From Pseudomonadota bacterium (lineage in GTDB: Bacteria; Pseudomonadota; Alphaproteobacteria; Rhizobiales; Xanthobacteraceae): a DNA stretch of 64,000 nucleotides. The translations under genes and the position numbers were made by a program. The DNA lies in contig JAFEFL010000025.1 of the NCBI GenBank assembly GCA_018240595.1, positions 186,001 to 250,000 of the forward strand, in the 5' to 3' direction. Every line of letters begins with the position of its first letter. The first letter of the stretch is position 1. The notes beneath the pieces were generated by a model. That model saw only the letters and a program-made list of their open reading frames with translations, did not search any database and was not told the DNA's origin. This document shows, piece after piece, positions 18,214 through 27,308 of this stretch.

Positions 18214-18984
18214 TCACGGCGCGGCGGTGAGCCCGCGTATCTCGGTCGCCGATATCCGTTCGGTCTCGTCGTCGAGCACGATGCGCTCGACCGTGTAACC
18301 GACGTCGCGCCCGTAAAACACGTTTGTAATATTCGGTAGCGGCACCACGATAAAGCGGCCGTCGTAAGCCGACAGCGCCGCCTCGATGCGCCGCTTGACG
18401 GCGAAGAACGGTAGCGGATTTTTTGCGTCGAGGCCGTGCGTATCGCGCACCGCGATGCAGACCTGACCGACGCGCCGCAGCCCCTCCTCGATCAGGCGGC
18501 GATGGCCGTCGTGGAACGGCTGATAGCGCCCGACGAACAGCGCCGTCGGCTTCTGCGGATCGAAGGTAGCGCGCAGCCGCGCCAGGATCTGCTCGGCCCA
18601 ATATTGCGGCGTGCCTTGCGCCGTGACCGTCAGATCGGCGCGCTCCGGCGCGACGAACATCCGGTTGGTATCCTCGAAACGGCCGGCGGCGATGCGGTCG
18701 ACCCAGACGGTGAACGCTTCTCCGAAGGCGCTGCGCGTCTCCGGTGTCGGACAAACGAAATCGGCGATCGCTGTGCCGCCGGCTTCCGCGACCCGGTCGC
18801 ACATCCAGCCCATGCGGCGCGCATGCTCGATGCGGTCCTCGTGGCTGAAGCCGAGATCGCGGGAGAGATTGGCGCGCACCGCGTCGGCATTGAATACCAC
18901 CGCGTTCAGCAGCGGCGCGAGCGCGTTGGCGAGCGTGGTCTTTCCGGCGCCCGGCAGGCCCATGACCAGAATTTTGCGCGGCAT
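18214..18984 (-). CDS. Fusion of APS-kinase-like and nucleotidyltransferase domains
   Basis: A 256-residue two-domain protein. Residues 1-135 resemble adenylylsulfate kinase: P-loop GLPGAGKT (9-16), FNADAVRANLSRDLGFS (31-47) and EDTNRMF. Residues 145-256 are an HxGH-type nucleotidyltransferase with GRYQPFHDGH (152-161) and an ISATEIR motif near the C-terminus, as in NMN or cytidylyl transferases. Such fusions are known in polysaccharide loci, but the reaction is unclear; it may activate a phosphorylated group for glycan decoration. ATG 18984 is used; a GTG three codons upstream shares the same Shine-Dalgarno region. It is last in the long leftward surface-polysaccharide gene set. Confidence 0.82.
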   Translation of the reverse strand: MPRKILVMGLPGAGKTTLANALAPLLNAVVFNADAVRANLSRDLGFSHEDRIEHARRMGWMCDRVAEAGGTAIADFVCPTPETRSAFGEAFTVWVDRIAAGRFEDTNRMFVAPERADLTVTAQGTPQYWAEQILARLRATFDPQKPTALFVGRYQPFHDGHRRLIEEGLRRVGQVCIAVRDTHGLDAKNPLPFFAVKRRIEAALSAYDGRFIVVPLPNITNVFYGRDVGYTVERIVLDDETERISATEIRGLTAAP

Positions 18985-19098
18985 CGCCCCCACCCCACGA
19001 ACATTGATCGCGGAATGAGTGTATCCTATGAAAAGATATTAGTCAGGGTTGCAACGCGCAAATTGGGTGCGACCACCGTCCAGGCGGGCCGGGAGGTC

Positions 19099-20250
19099 CT
19101 AGCCGGCCTGAACCGCGCGCTGCACGGCGTGGATGACGCGATCCTGCGTGGCCTCTTCGAGATAAGCGTGCATCGGCAGACTGATCACTTCGTGCGCCAG
19201 CGATTCGCTGACGGCGACGCCACCCTTGCCGACCGGATAGTGCTTGTAGGCCTGCTGCTTGTGCAGCGGGATCGGATAGTAGATGGCCGTCGGAATGCCT
19301 TCGGCCTTGAGCGCCGCGGCAAAGCCGTCGCGCGTGCCGGGCTTGAGACGGATTGTGTACTGCGCCCACACCGAGGTCATGCCGGCGGGGACAGTCGGCA
19401 CGGTGACGACGTCGCGCAGCGCATCGTTGTAGCGCCACGCCACGCGGTCGCGGGCCTCGATCTCGTCCGGGAAAATCTTGAGCTTCTCGATCAGCACCGC
19501 GGCCTGGATGGTGTCGAGGCGCGAGGTGAGACCGAGGCGGACATTGTCGTAGCGGTCGCTGCCCATGCCATGAACGCGGATGCTGCGCATCAGGTCGGCG
19601 AGATTGTCGTCATCGGTCAGCACAGCGCCGCCGTCGCCGTAGCAACCGAGCGGTTTGGCCGGAAAGAAGCTGGTCGCGGTAACGTTGCCAAAGGTGCCGA
19701 TGCGCCGGTTGTTGTAGCTGGCGCCGAAGCCCTGCGCGGCGTCGTCGATGACGAACAGATCATGGGCCTTGGCAGCGGCCGCGATCGGTCCATGGTCGGC
19801 GGCCTGACCGAACAAGTCGACCGGAATGACGGCCTTTGGCTTGAGACCCATGGCACGCGCGGTCTCGACCCCGCCGGCGATGTGACCCGGATTCATGTTG
19901 AAGGTGACCGGATCGACGTCGATGAAAACCGGCGTCGCACCGACCAGCGCCACGACCTCGGCGGTGGCGCAGAAGGTAAAGGACGGGCAGAGAACCGCAT
20001 CGCCCGGGCCGATACCCATGGCGCGCAGCGGCAACACCAGCGCGTCCGTGCCGCTAGCGCAGGACACTGCGTGCTTGGCGCCGGCGAAGGCCGCAAGGTC
20101 GGCCTCGAAGGCGCGCACTTCCGGGCCGAGAATGAACTGGCAGCTGTTGACGACCTTCATCACCGCATTGTCGATCGCCGATCCGAGCCGGCGGCGCTGC
20201 GCCGAGAGATCGATGAAGGGAATCGGCGGCAGTTCGGTACGAAGGTTCAT
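19099..20250 (-). CDS. DegT/DnrJ/EryC1/StrS aminotransferase, UDP-3-keto-sugar type (WbpE/GnnB-like)
   Basis: A 383-residue PLP-dependent sugar aminotransferase. SCASGTDALVLPL (cofactor phosphate loop, about residue 63), VIDDAAQGFGA (Asp holding the PLP ring) and SFFPAKPLGCYGDGGA (Schiff-base Lys) are all present. The best resemblance is to aminotransferases that put an amino group on C3 of UDP-sugars. The gene upstream (20283-21272) encodes a matching C3 dehydrogenase, so the two probably convert UDP-GlcNAc, or its uronic acid, to a 2,3-diamino sugar. GnnA/GnnB-type enzymes do this for lipid A, and WbpB/WbpE for O-antigen; the sequence alone does not separate the two. Confidence 0.88.
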   Translation of the reverse strand: MNLRTELPPIPFIDLSAQRRRLGSAIDNAVMKVVNSCQFILGPEVRAFEADLAAFAGAKHAVSCASGTDALVLPLRAMGIGPGDAVLCPSFTFCATAEVVALVGATPVFIDVDPVTFNMNPGHIAGGVETARAMGLKPKAVIPVDLFGQAADHGPIAAAAKAHDLFVIDDAAQGFGASYNNRRIGTFGNVTATSFFPAKPLGCYGDGGAVLTDDDNLADLMRSIRVHGMGSDRYDNVRLGLTSRLDTIQAAVLIEKLKIFPDEIEARDRVAWRYNDALRDVVTVPTVPAGMTSVWAQYTIRLKPGTRDGFAAALKAEGIPTAIYYPIPLHKQQAYKHYPVGKGGVAVSESLAHEVISLPMHAYLEEATQDRVIHAVQRAVQAG

Positions 20251-20282
20251 GCGTCAAAAACCGGATGCGTGAGGGCGAAATA

Positions 20283-21272
20283 TCAGACCGCGGCGGCTTT
20301 CGCCCGCGAGGGCGAGACGGCACGGCTGTTCGAGGCCAGACACTGGATGGCGATTTCGAGGCTGGCGACTGCCTGCTCGCCGGTGACGGCGGGAGCGGAG
20401 CCGCCGCGGATCGCCTGGAGGAAGGCGAGCAGTTCGGCGCGCAGCGGTTCGGCGTGGCCGACGGACAGATGCCGCATCGAGTAGCTGCCGTCCGGCTGGA
20501 AACCGAAGCACTCGGTGACCTGCCGGGTCAGCAGATCTCCCGTCACATATTTGTGGCGCGTCGCCACCGTGACGTTGCGCGCCTTGAACGGCGTGATCCA
20601 GTTGGTGTTGATGTGCGCCAGCACGCCGGACGCGGTACGGAACTGCAGCAGCGCAATGTCCTCTCGCTCGGCGATCGCACTTGAGACCTGCGGCTGAACC
20701 TCGATGATATCGCTGTCGGTGAACCAGCGGATCAGGTCGATGTCGTGCACGGCGAGATCGATAACGACGCCGACATTTGACATGCGCGGCGGAAACGGGC
20801 CGACGCGGGTGATCGCGATGGAAAGAATGTCCTCGTTGCGGATCGCTTCCTTGATCGCTTCGACCGCCGGATTGAACCGCTCGACATGGCCGACCATCAG
20901 GGTCACGCCGGCCTGGCGCGCCGCCTGGATGATCTCGTGACCTTCCTCGACGGTCGAGGCGATCGGCTTTTCGACCAGTACATGAACGCCGTTGGCGATC
21001 GCGGCGAGCGATACGTCGCGGTGCAGATGGGTCGGAGCCGCGATGGTGATCGCATCCACGCCGAGCGCGAGCAGCCCGTTGGCATCGGGAACGGCGGCGC
21101 AGTTCAGCGTGCGGGCAACGAATTCGGCCTGCTTGGCATCCGGATCAGCGACGCCGACAAGCTGGACACCGGGAAGTCCCGCAAAAACGCGCGCATGATT
21201 GCTGCCCATGACGCCGACGCCGACGACGCCAACGCGCAATGGCTGCGGATTATTGTTGATCGCCTGTGACAT
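20283..21272 (-). CDS. Gfo/Idh/MocA oxidoreductase, UDP-HexNAc 3-dehydrogenase type (GnnA/WbpB-like)
   Basis: A 329-residue NAD(P)-dependent oxidoreductase. It has an N-terminal Rossmann motif (VGVVGVGVMGSNHARVF, residues 14-30), the EKPIAST substrate-binding motif near 101, and DLAVHDIDLIRWF with the catalytic His/Asp region near 175. It should oxidise C3 of a UDP-HexNAc so that the aminotransferase encoded 32 nt downstream can aminate it. A short hairpin (AGCTGG..CCAGCT, 21279-21293) lies just before ATG 21272. The 135-nt gap to fcl suggests it may have its own promoter. Confidence 0.87.
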   Translation of the reverse strand: MSQAINNNPQPLRVGVVGVGVMGSNHARVFAGLPGVQLVGVADPDAKQAEFVARTLNCAAVPDANGLLALGVDAITIAAPTHLHRDVSLAAIANGVHVLVEKPIASTVEEGHEIIQAARQAGVTLMVGHVERFNPAVEAIKEAIRNEDILSIAITRVGPFPPRMSNVGVVIDLAVHDIDLIRWFTDSDIIEVQPQVSSAIAEREDIALLQFRTASGVLAHINTNWITPFKARNVTVATRHKYVTGDLLTRQVTECFGFQPDGSYSMRHLSVGHAEPLRAELLAFLQAIRGGSAPAVTGEQAVASLEIAIQCLASNSRAVSPSRAKAAAV

Positions 21273-21407
21273 CCTGAAAGCTGGTCCCCAGCTGGTATTT
21301 TCTTGACCCCGCGGTCCCCTAGCACGGCCCTCCGGGGCTGGCGACCGGACCTGTGAAAAGCGGTGAACACGTTTTGATTCAGAGCGTTACAGGCAGCCTG
21401 ACAAGCG

Positions 21408-22376
21408 TCAGCGTTGCCTCAGCCCGCCGGAGCCGGCCAAAAAATCCGCATAAGCCGTTCTCAGGCCTTCGGCCAGCGGCGTCCGGGCTGCCCAGCCAAG
21501 CGTGGTGAGGCGAGAGCAGTCGAGGCGTTTGCGGCGAACGCCATCCGGCCGGGTCCGGTCGAATTCGATATCGCCGGTGTAACCGACCACGGCGCGAACG
21601 AGTTCGGCGAGCTGCGCGATCGAAATCTCCTCGCCGCTGCCGATGTTGATCGGCGCCTCGCCCGAATAGTATTTCATCACGAACACACAGGCATCGCCGA
21701 GATCGTCGGCGGCCAGAAACTCGCGCAGCGGCGCGCCGCTGCCCCAAACAACGACATTCGCCGCGCCGCTGACTTTGGCCTCGTGAAAGCGACGAATCAG
21801 CGCTGCCGTCACGTGACTGTTCTCGGCGTGATAGTTGTCGCCCGGCCCGTAGAGATTGGTCGGGATGACCGAAACGAAATCGACGCCATGTTGCCGCCGC
21901 AAGGCCTGCGCCATCTTGATGCCGGCAATCTTGGCAATCGCATACCATTCATTGGTCGGCTCGAGCGGCCCGGCCAGCAACTGCTCCTCGCCCATCGGCT
22001 GTGACGCCAGCCGCGGATAGATGCAGCTCGAGCCCAGATAGAGCAGCTTGCGCACCTCGGCGCGTATAGCGGCGCGCATGACATTGAGCGCGATGGCCGT
22101 GTTGTCGAGGATGAAATCGGCTGGATAAGCCGCGTTGGCGTGGATACCGCCGACGCGGCCGGCGGCCAGGAACACCGCATCGGGACGCCTTGCCGCAAGC
22201 CAAGTTTCGGTCGCCGTCTGGTCGGTCAGGTCGAGTTCATCGCGTGTCGCCGTGAGCAGTTCGCAATCTTCGGACGCGAGCCGGCGCGCGATCGCCGCGC
22301 CGGCCATGCCGCTATGACCGGCAACAAAGACGCGCCGGCCCCGCAAATTGAAGAGCGAAGCAGCACCGTTGCTCAT
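21408..22376 (-). CDS. fcl: GDP-L-fucose synthase
   Basis: A 322-residue short-chain dehydrogenase/reductase. It epimerises and reduces GDP-4-keto-6-deoxymannose to GDP-L-fucose. Visible marks are GHSGMAGAAIARRL (NADP site, residues 19-32), YLGSSCIYP (about 109-117), and the YAIAK catalytic pair (about 140-144). ATG 22376 overlaps the gmd stop as TGATG, so it is coupled to gmd. A TTG one codon earlier is a less likely start. Confidence 0.94.
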   Translation of the reverse strand: MSNGAASLFNLRGRRVFVAGHSGMAGAAIARRLASEDCELLTATRDELDLTDQTATETWLAARRPDAVFLAAGRVGGIHANAAYPADFILDNTAIALNVMRAAIRAEVRKLLYLGSSCIYPRLASQPMGEEQLLAGPLEPTNEWYAIAKIAGIKMAQALRRQHGVDFVSVIPTNLYGPGDNYHAENSHVTAALIRRFHEAKVSGAANVVVWGSGAPLREFLAADDLGDACVFVMKYYSGEAPINIGSGEEISIAQLAELVRAVVGYTGDIEFDRTRPDGVRRKRLDCSRLTTLGWAARTPLAEGLRTAYADFLAGSGGLRQR

Positions 22377-23431
22377 CAAGGCTTGCCGCTAATGGCCTTG
22401 AGCGCCGCAAGGTCGAACATGACCATCTCACGGACGAGATCGGCAAAGCCGACGCGATGTGTCCAGCCGAGCAAACGGCGCGCCTTGGTGGGATCGCCGA
22501 CCAGATGCGCCACCTCGGTCGGCCGGTAATAGCGCGGGTCGATTTCGACCAGGGTGTCGCCGCTCGCAGCGTCGATGCCGCGCTCGGCAGCGCCCTCCCC
22601 GTGCCAGACGATCCGCCGGCCGACGCAGGCAAAAGCCTGCTCGACGAATTCGCGGACCGAATGATCTTCGCCGGTCGCCAGCACGTAATCGCCGGCTTCG
22701 GGCTGCTGCAACATCAGCCACATGCCCTCGACGTAATCGCGCGCGTGGCCCCAGTCGCGGCGTGCATCGAGATTGCCGAGAAAGAGCTTGGACCGCTGCC
22801 TCAGCTCGATCGCCGCCACCGCACGGCTGATCTTGCGCGTCACGAAGGTCTCGCCGCGGGTCGGCCCCTCGTGATTGAACAGAATGCCGTTCGAGGCATG
22901 CAGGGCATAGGCCTCGCGGTAGTTCACCGTGATCCAATAGGCATAGAGCTTGGCGACGCCATAGGGACTGCGCGGCGCGAATGGCGTCGTTTCGCTCTGC
23001 GGCGCCGGCGCATCGCCGAACAATTCCGAGGTCGAGGCCTGATAGAAGCGGACGCGCTCCTCGAGCTTGAGAATGCGCAAAGCCTCGAGCAACCGCAGCG
23101 TGCCGAGCCCGTCGGCATCGGCCGAATATTCCGGCGTTTCGAAACTCACCTGCACATGGCTCTGCGCGGCAAGGTTATAGATCTCGGTAGGCTGGGTTTC
23201 CTGAATCAGGCGGATCAGGCTGGTGGCGTCGGTCAAGTCGCCGTAATGCATGAAGAACGACGTGTCGCTCTCGTGCGGATCGACATAGAGATGATCGACG
23301 CGTTCGGTGTTGAGCGACGATGCGCGGCGCTTCACGCCGTGTACGACGTAGCCCTTGCCGAGCAGGAATTCCGCCAGATAGGCGCCATCCTGCCCGGTCA
23401 CACCGGTGATCAGTGCGACCTTGTCGGTCAT
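22376..23431 (-). CDS. gmd: GDP-mannose 4,6-dehydratase
   Basis: A 351-residue enzyme converting GDP-mannose to GDP-4-keto-6-deoxymannose. Visible marks are [15 protein letters not shown] (residues 9-23), the long substrate loop with [26 protein letters not shown], and the catalytic YGVAK (about 156-160). GDP-mannose comes from manC at 16757-18205. Its product goes to fcl or could feed a perosamine-type aminotransferase such as the one at 27309-28442. Confidence 0.95.
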   Translation of the reverse strand: MTDKVALITGVTGQDGAYLAEFLLGKGYVVHGVKRRASSLNTERVDHLYVDPHESDTSFFMHYGDLTDATSLIRLIQETQPTEIYNLAAQSHVQVSFETPEYSADADGLGTLRLLEALRILKLEERVRFYQASTSELFGDAPAPQSETTPFAPRSPYGVAKLYAYWITVNYREAYALHASNGILFNHEGPTRGETFVTRKISRAVAAIELRQRSKLFLGNLDARRDWGHARDYVEGMWLMLQQPEAGDYVLATGEDHSVREFVEQAFACVGRRIVWHGEGAAERGIDAASGDTLVEIDPRYYRPTEVAHLVGDPTKARRLLGWTHRVGFADLVREMVMFDLAALKAISGKP

Positions 23432-23455
23432 TCCATCAATGGAAGGTGCGGATCG

Positions 23456-24484
23456 CTATTTCAGGCCGTGATAGGCGCGGTACCAGCCGATGAAGCGCGC
23501 GATGCCCTCGGCGATCGGCGTCGCCGGCTTGAAATCGACTTCCTTCGTCAGAGCGTCGACGTCGGCATAGGTCGCCGGCACATCTCCGGGCTGCATTGGC
23601 GCCAGTTCGCGGATCGCCTTCTTGCCGATCGACTTTTCGAGCAGTTCGACGACGTCGAGCAGTTCGACCGGATTATTGTTGCCGATGTTGTAGACCCGCC
23701 ACGGCGCGCTGCTGGAACCGGGGTCGGGCCGATCGCCGGACCAAGCCGGATTGCCGGCCGGCGCATGCGACACCAGCCGCACGATCGATTCCACCACGTC
23801 GTCGACGTAGGTGAAATCGCGCCGCATCTTGCCGTGGTTGAACAGCTTGATCGGCTTGCCGGCGAGAATGGCGGAGGCGAAGATCCACATCGCCATGTCC
23901 GGCCGGCCCCACGGCCCGTACACCGTGAAGAAGCGCAGGCCCGTGGTCGGCAGCTTGAACAGGTGCGAATAGGAATGCGCCATCAGTTCGTTGGCCTTCT
24001 TCGAGGCGCCGTAGAGACTGAGCGGATGATCGACGTTGTCGTGAACCGAGAATGGCATGTGCGTGTTGCCGCCGTAGACCGATGACGACGAGGCATAGAG
24101 CAGATGGCGGCAGCCATTGTGGCGGCAGCCTTCCAGCACGTTGACGAAGCCGATCAGGTTGGAATCGACATAAGCATGCGGGTCGACCAGCGAATGGCGC
24201 ACGCCGGCTTGCGCCGCGAGATGGACGACATGCGGAAACTTGTACTGAGCGAACAATTCGGCGGTCGCCTGGCGGTCGGCGAGATCGTGGCGGATGAAGC
24301 TGAAGCCATTGTGCCTCGCCAGTTCGGCGAGCCGCGCCTCCTTCAGCTTCACGTCGTAATAGGGCGTCAGGTTATCGACGCCGATCACGACGCGGCCTTC
24401 CTTCAGCAGCGCGGTCGCGACGTGATAGCCGATGAAGCCGGCGGCGCCGGTCACCAGGATCGGTTCGTTGTCTAGAGCCGCCAC
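23456..24484 (-). CDS. NAD-dependent epimerase, probable UDP-glucuronate 4-epimerase
   Basis: A 342-residue extended SDR protein. It has GAAGFIGYHVA (residues 13-23), the GVDNLTPYYDVKLKEARL segment typical of glucuronate epimerases, HLAAQAGVRHS, YASSSSVYGGNT and YGASKKANE (catalytic Tyr-Lys). It likely interconverts UDP-GlcA and UDP-GalA. The start is GTG 24484, overlapping the upstream dehydrogenase gene by 13 nt. That neighbour oxidises a UDP-sugar to a uronic acid, a fitting partner. Confidence 0.9.
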   Translation of the reverse strand: MAALDNEPILVTGAAGFIGYHVATALLKEGRVVIGVDNLTPYYDVKLKEARLAELARHNGFSFIRHDLADRQATAELFAQYKFPHVVHLAAQAGVRHSLVDPHAYVDSNLIGFVNVLEGCRHNGCRHLLYASSSSVYGGNTHMPFSVHDNVDHPLSLYGASKKANELMAHSYSHLFKLPTTGLRFFTVYGPWGRPDMAMWIFASAILAGKPIKLFNHGKMRRDFTYVDDVVESIVRLVSHAPAGNPAWSGDRPDPGSSSAPWRVYNIGNNNPVELLDVVELLEKSIGKKAIRELAPMQPGDVPATYADVDALTKEVDFKPATPIAEGIARFIGWYRAYHGLK

Positions 24485-25755
24485 AGATCGATCCCTTTCG
24501 GCTTCGCATTACGATCGAGGCGACGCTTGACGTCGAGCACGACGCCCGCACCGCCTCTGAGCAGGCGTTGCACCAGCGCCCAGCCGCCCGTGATGTAGTC
24601 GTCATGGGCGACGGCGAAGATGATGGCATCGGCCGGCGCGAGCTTGTCCATCGGCAACAAGTCAACGCGGTATTCCTCGCGCGCTTGTTCGGCCGAAGCC
24701 AAAGGATCGTGCAACTGCACGGTGGCTCCGCCCTGCTCCAGCGCGCGCACGATGTCGATGACCTTGGAGTTGCGGGTGTCGGGCACGTTTTCCTTGAAGG
24801 TGAGCCCCAGCACCGTGACCACCGGTTTGCCCGCGGCACGGCCGCTGAGCCGCGTCATGCACTCGCGCGCGATATGCGCCCCCATGCTGTCATTGATATG
24901 ACGGCCGGCGAGAATCACCTCCGGGCGATAGCCGGCCTTCTCGGCGCGGTGCGTCAGGTAGTAGGGGTCGACGCCAATGCAGTGGCCGCCGACCAGCCCG
25001 GGCTGGAAGGCCTGGAAATTCCATTTGGTCGCCGCCGCCGCCAGGACGTCGCCGGTATCAATGCCGAGCTTGTGGAAGATCGCCGATAACTCGTTCATGA
25101 AGGCGATGTTGAGATCGCGCTGCGTGTTCTCGATGACCTTGGCCGCTTCAGCGACCCTGATCGACGGCGCACGATGAATGCCGGCCGTCACCACCGAGCC
25201 GTAAACCGCGGCGACGACATCGAGCGTAGCCGCGTCCTGCGCCGACACGACCTTGGTGATGGTCTCGAACCGGTGCTGCTTGTCGCCGGGATTGATGCGC
25301 TCCGGCGAATAGCCGACGGTAAAGTCGATGCCGGCCTTGAGGCCGGAGGCGGCCTCGAGCACCGGCACGCAATCTTCCTCGACTGCCCCGGGGTAGACCG
25401 TCGATTCATAGACGACGATGTCGCCCGTCTTCAGCGCGCCGCCGACGGTGCGCGAGGCGGCCAGCATGGCGCCGAGATCGGGATGGCGGTTGTCGTCGAT
25501 CGGCGTCGGCACCGTGACGATGTGGAAATCGGCCTTGCGCAGCGCCGCGGCATCGGTCGTGTAGGTCAGTGTCGGCTGCCGCAGATCGCCGGGCTCGACC
25601 TCGCGGGTCAGGTCGACGCCATCGCACAATTCGGCGACCCGCCGGGCGGCGATGTCGAAACCGATCACCGTCGCCCCCGAACGCGCGAAGGCGACGGCCA
25701 CCGGAAGCCCGACATAGCCCAGACCGACCACCGATATCGTGCGCGAATGGTTCAT
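24472..25755 (-). CDS. Nucleotide-sugar 6-dehydrogenase (TviB/WbpO-like)
   Basis: A 427-residue UDP-glucose/UDP-GlcNAc dehydrogenase family enzyme that oxidises C6 to a carboxylate in two NAD-dependent steps. It has an N-terminal VVGLGYVGLPVAVAF, STVYPG near 120, the catalytic cysteine in GGHCIGVDP (Cys259), and a C-terminal domain with GLTFKENVPDTRNS. The GHCIGVDPYYLTH form is typical of the UDP-HexNAc (WbpO/TviB/WbpA) branch more than plain UDP-glucose enzymes, but substrate choice is not certain. ATG 25755 (MNHSRTIS) directly precedes the Rossmann fold; ten extra codons are open upstream. Confidence 0.9.
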   Translation of the reverse strand: MNHSRTISVVGLGYVGLPVAVAFARSGATVIGFDIAARRVAELCDGVDLTREVEPGDLRQPTLTYTTDAAALRKADFHIVTVPTPIDDNRHPDLGAMLAASRTVGGALKTGDIVVYESTVYPGAVEEDCVPVLEAASGLKAGIDFTVGYSPERINPGDKQHRFETITKVVSAQDAATLDVVAAVYGSVVTAGIHRAPSIRVAEAAKVIENTQRDLNIAFMNELSAIFHKLGIDTGDVLAAAATKWNFQAFQPGLVGGHCIGVDPYYLTHRAEKAGYRPEVILAGRHINDSMGAHIARECMTRLSGRAAGKPVVTVLGLTFKENVPDTRNSKVIDIVRALEQGGATVQLHDPLASAEQAREEYRVDLLPMDKLAPADAIIFAVAHDDYITGGWALVQRLLRGGAGVVLDVKRRLDRNAKPKGIDLWRL

Positions 25756-25923
25756 GAGGCGGTGTTGAACATGGCCCCGGGTCATAACGCAAGGCCGGAC
25801 GCGGCGTCAGGCCGTCGTGCCGTGCCGCCGCGTGGTGCGGCCTGCGCCTGTCATGCCATGGCCATGGCCGACCGCCGCCCCACCGAATGCATTTGAATGC
25901 TCGCTACACGCTTCGAGGGTATT

Positions 25924-26883
25924 TCATTCTTCTTCAATCAGTGCAGGCGCGCGTTGGCGAAGGCCACGCAGCAACGCGACGGTCTCGGCAATGCCGCGCC
26001 GCAAGTCCCCGGCCGCGACGAAGCCGGCTTCGGCGAAACGCCGCGCCGACACGTCGTAGGACAGTTGGTTCATGATCGGACTATCCACGAGGCTCACCGT
26101 GACGTCAGGCGCCTCGGCGACGACGAGTTCGACGATTTGCCGCACCGTGGCATTCAGCGTCAGCACATTATAGACGCGACCGTCGAACAGATCGCGCGTG
26201 ACGATGAAGGTTATGGCCTCGACCGCATCCCGAAGATCGAGATAAGGCCGCTTCTGCTCGTAAGCGGTGCGCCACACGGTGAGCGGCCGGCCGGTCGCCG
26301 CCTGCCAGCAGAATTTGTTGACGGCGGTGTGGAAGCGCATGCCGGGCGAGACGCCGAAGACGGTGCCGAAGCGCACGATCGCCGCGCGCAGCCCCTTATC
26401 GCTGAGCGACATGACCAGTTGCTCTTCCTTCAGCTTGGTGGCGGCGTAAGGAGACTGCGGCTTGAGAGCCCCGAGCGGGCAATCCTCGGCGACGGTGGCG
26501 TCCTGCGTGCCGTAGACGCTGGTCGACGAAAGATGGATCAGGCGGACGCCCATTGCGGCGCAGGCCATTGCCACGGCTTCGGTCGCCTGGAAATTGTTGG
26601 CCTCGACCTCCGCGGCGCGTTCGACGCTACCCTCAGCGTCGGTCATGGCGGCGAGATGCACCACTGCGTCGGCACCGCCGAATGTCCTGGAGACATCCGC
26701 GTCGCGAACATCGGCTTCGATGAAGCGATAGCGGCCTTGCGCCGGCAGATCGAACAACGACGGGTAGCGCTGCGTCGCCATGTTGTCGATCATGACGATC
26801 TCGGCGCCCGGAAACCGCTCCGGCAGCGCCCGGATCAGGGCCGAGCCAATGTGCCCGAGCGCGCCGGTGACCACGATCTTCAC
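25924..26883 (-). CDS. NAD-dependent epimerase/dehydratase (extended SDR), sugar-nucleotide type
   Basis: A 319-residue SDR with GALGHIGSALIRAL (residues 7-20), HLAAMTDAEGS, LSSTSVYG and the catalytic YAATK (about 167-171). It probably reduces or epimerises a nucleotide-linked sugar, but the substrate is not recognisable. Because the window holds no classical rmlB, this protein deserves a check as the source of the 4-keto intermediate; its N-terminal motif is GxxGHIG rather than the dehydratase's GGAGFIG, which argues for epimerase/reductase. Start is GTG 26883, overlapping the ketoisomerase stop as GTGA. Confidence 0.8.
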   Translation of the reverse strand: MKIVVTGALGHIGSALIRALPERFPGAEIVMIDNMATQRYPSLFDLPAQGRYRFIEADVRDADVSRTFGGADAVVHLAAMTDAEGSVERAAEVEANNFQATEAVAMACAAMGVRLIHLSSTSVYGTQDATVAEDCPLGALKPQSPYAATKLKEEQLVMSLSDKGLRAAIVRFGTVFGVSPGMRFHTAVNKFCWQAATGRPLTVWRTAYEQKRPYLDLRDAVEAITFIVTRDLFDGRVYNVLTLNATVRQIVELVVAEAPDVTVSLVDSPIMNQLSYDVSARRFAEAGFVAAGDLRRGIAETVALLRGLRQRAPALIEEE

Positions 26884-27302
26884 GCGCCCGCGTCCCGCCG
26901 CGCTTCGAGAAACGCCGCGTAGTCACGGATGTAGTCGTCCTCGCGGTAGGGCTGATCGCAGAGCACGATCAGCACCGTGTCCGCTGCACGGAACGTCACC
27001 ATGTTCCAGATCATCGCCGGCACGTGAAGCGCGAGGTTTTCGCGGTCGAGGCGCACCGTCCTGCGGCTCACCCCGTCATCGAGACCGACATCGATCGCAC
27101 CGTTCGCGCACAGCATGAACTGCTCGCACCTCCGGTGCGCATGATTGCCGCGTACGGCATCGAGCGGCGCGCGCAACGTGAACATGCGCGCAACGGCAAA
27201 CGGCACATGAGAGATGCACTCGGCAACGACCACGGCGCCATCGGCGCGCGCGAAACGCGGCAACTCGATCGCCTCGGCATCGAAGACCGATGAAAGCGCC
27301 AT
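26880..27302 (-). CDS. Cupin sugar 3,4-ketoisomerase (FdtA/QdtA, WxcM-like)
   Basis: A 140-residue cupin. The motif RGNHAHRRCEQFMLCANGAIDVGLDDG (in two parts, residues 52-78) matches the metal/histidine core of FdtA/QdtA enzymes, which move the keto group of dTDP-4-keto-6-deoxyglucose from C4 to C3. A C3 aminotransferase then acts; the gene at 31276-32382 is a plausible partner. ATG 27302 is used, with GTG one codon upstream. It lies between an aminotransferase and an SDR gene in the overlapping cassette. Confidence 0.85.
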   Translation of the reverse strand: MALSSVFDAEAIELPRFARADGAVVVAECISHVPFAVARMFTLRAPLDAVRGNHAHRRCEQFMLCANGAIDVGLDDGVSRRTVRLDRENLALHVPAMIWNMVTFRAADTVLIVLCDQPYREDDYIRDYAAFLEARRDAGA

Positions 27303-27308
27303 CACGTC

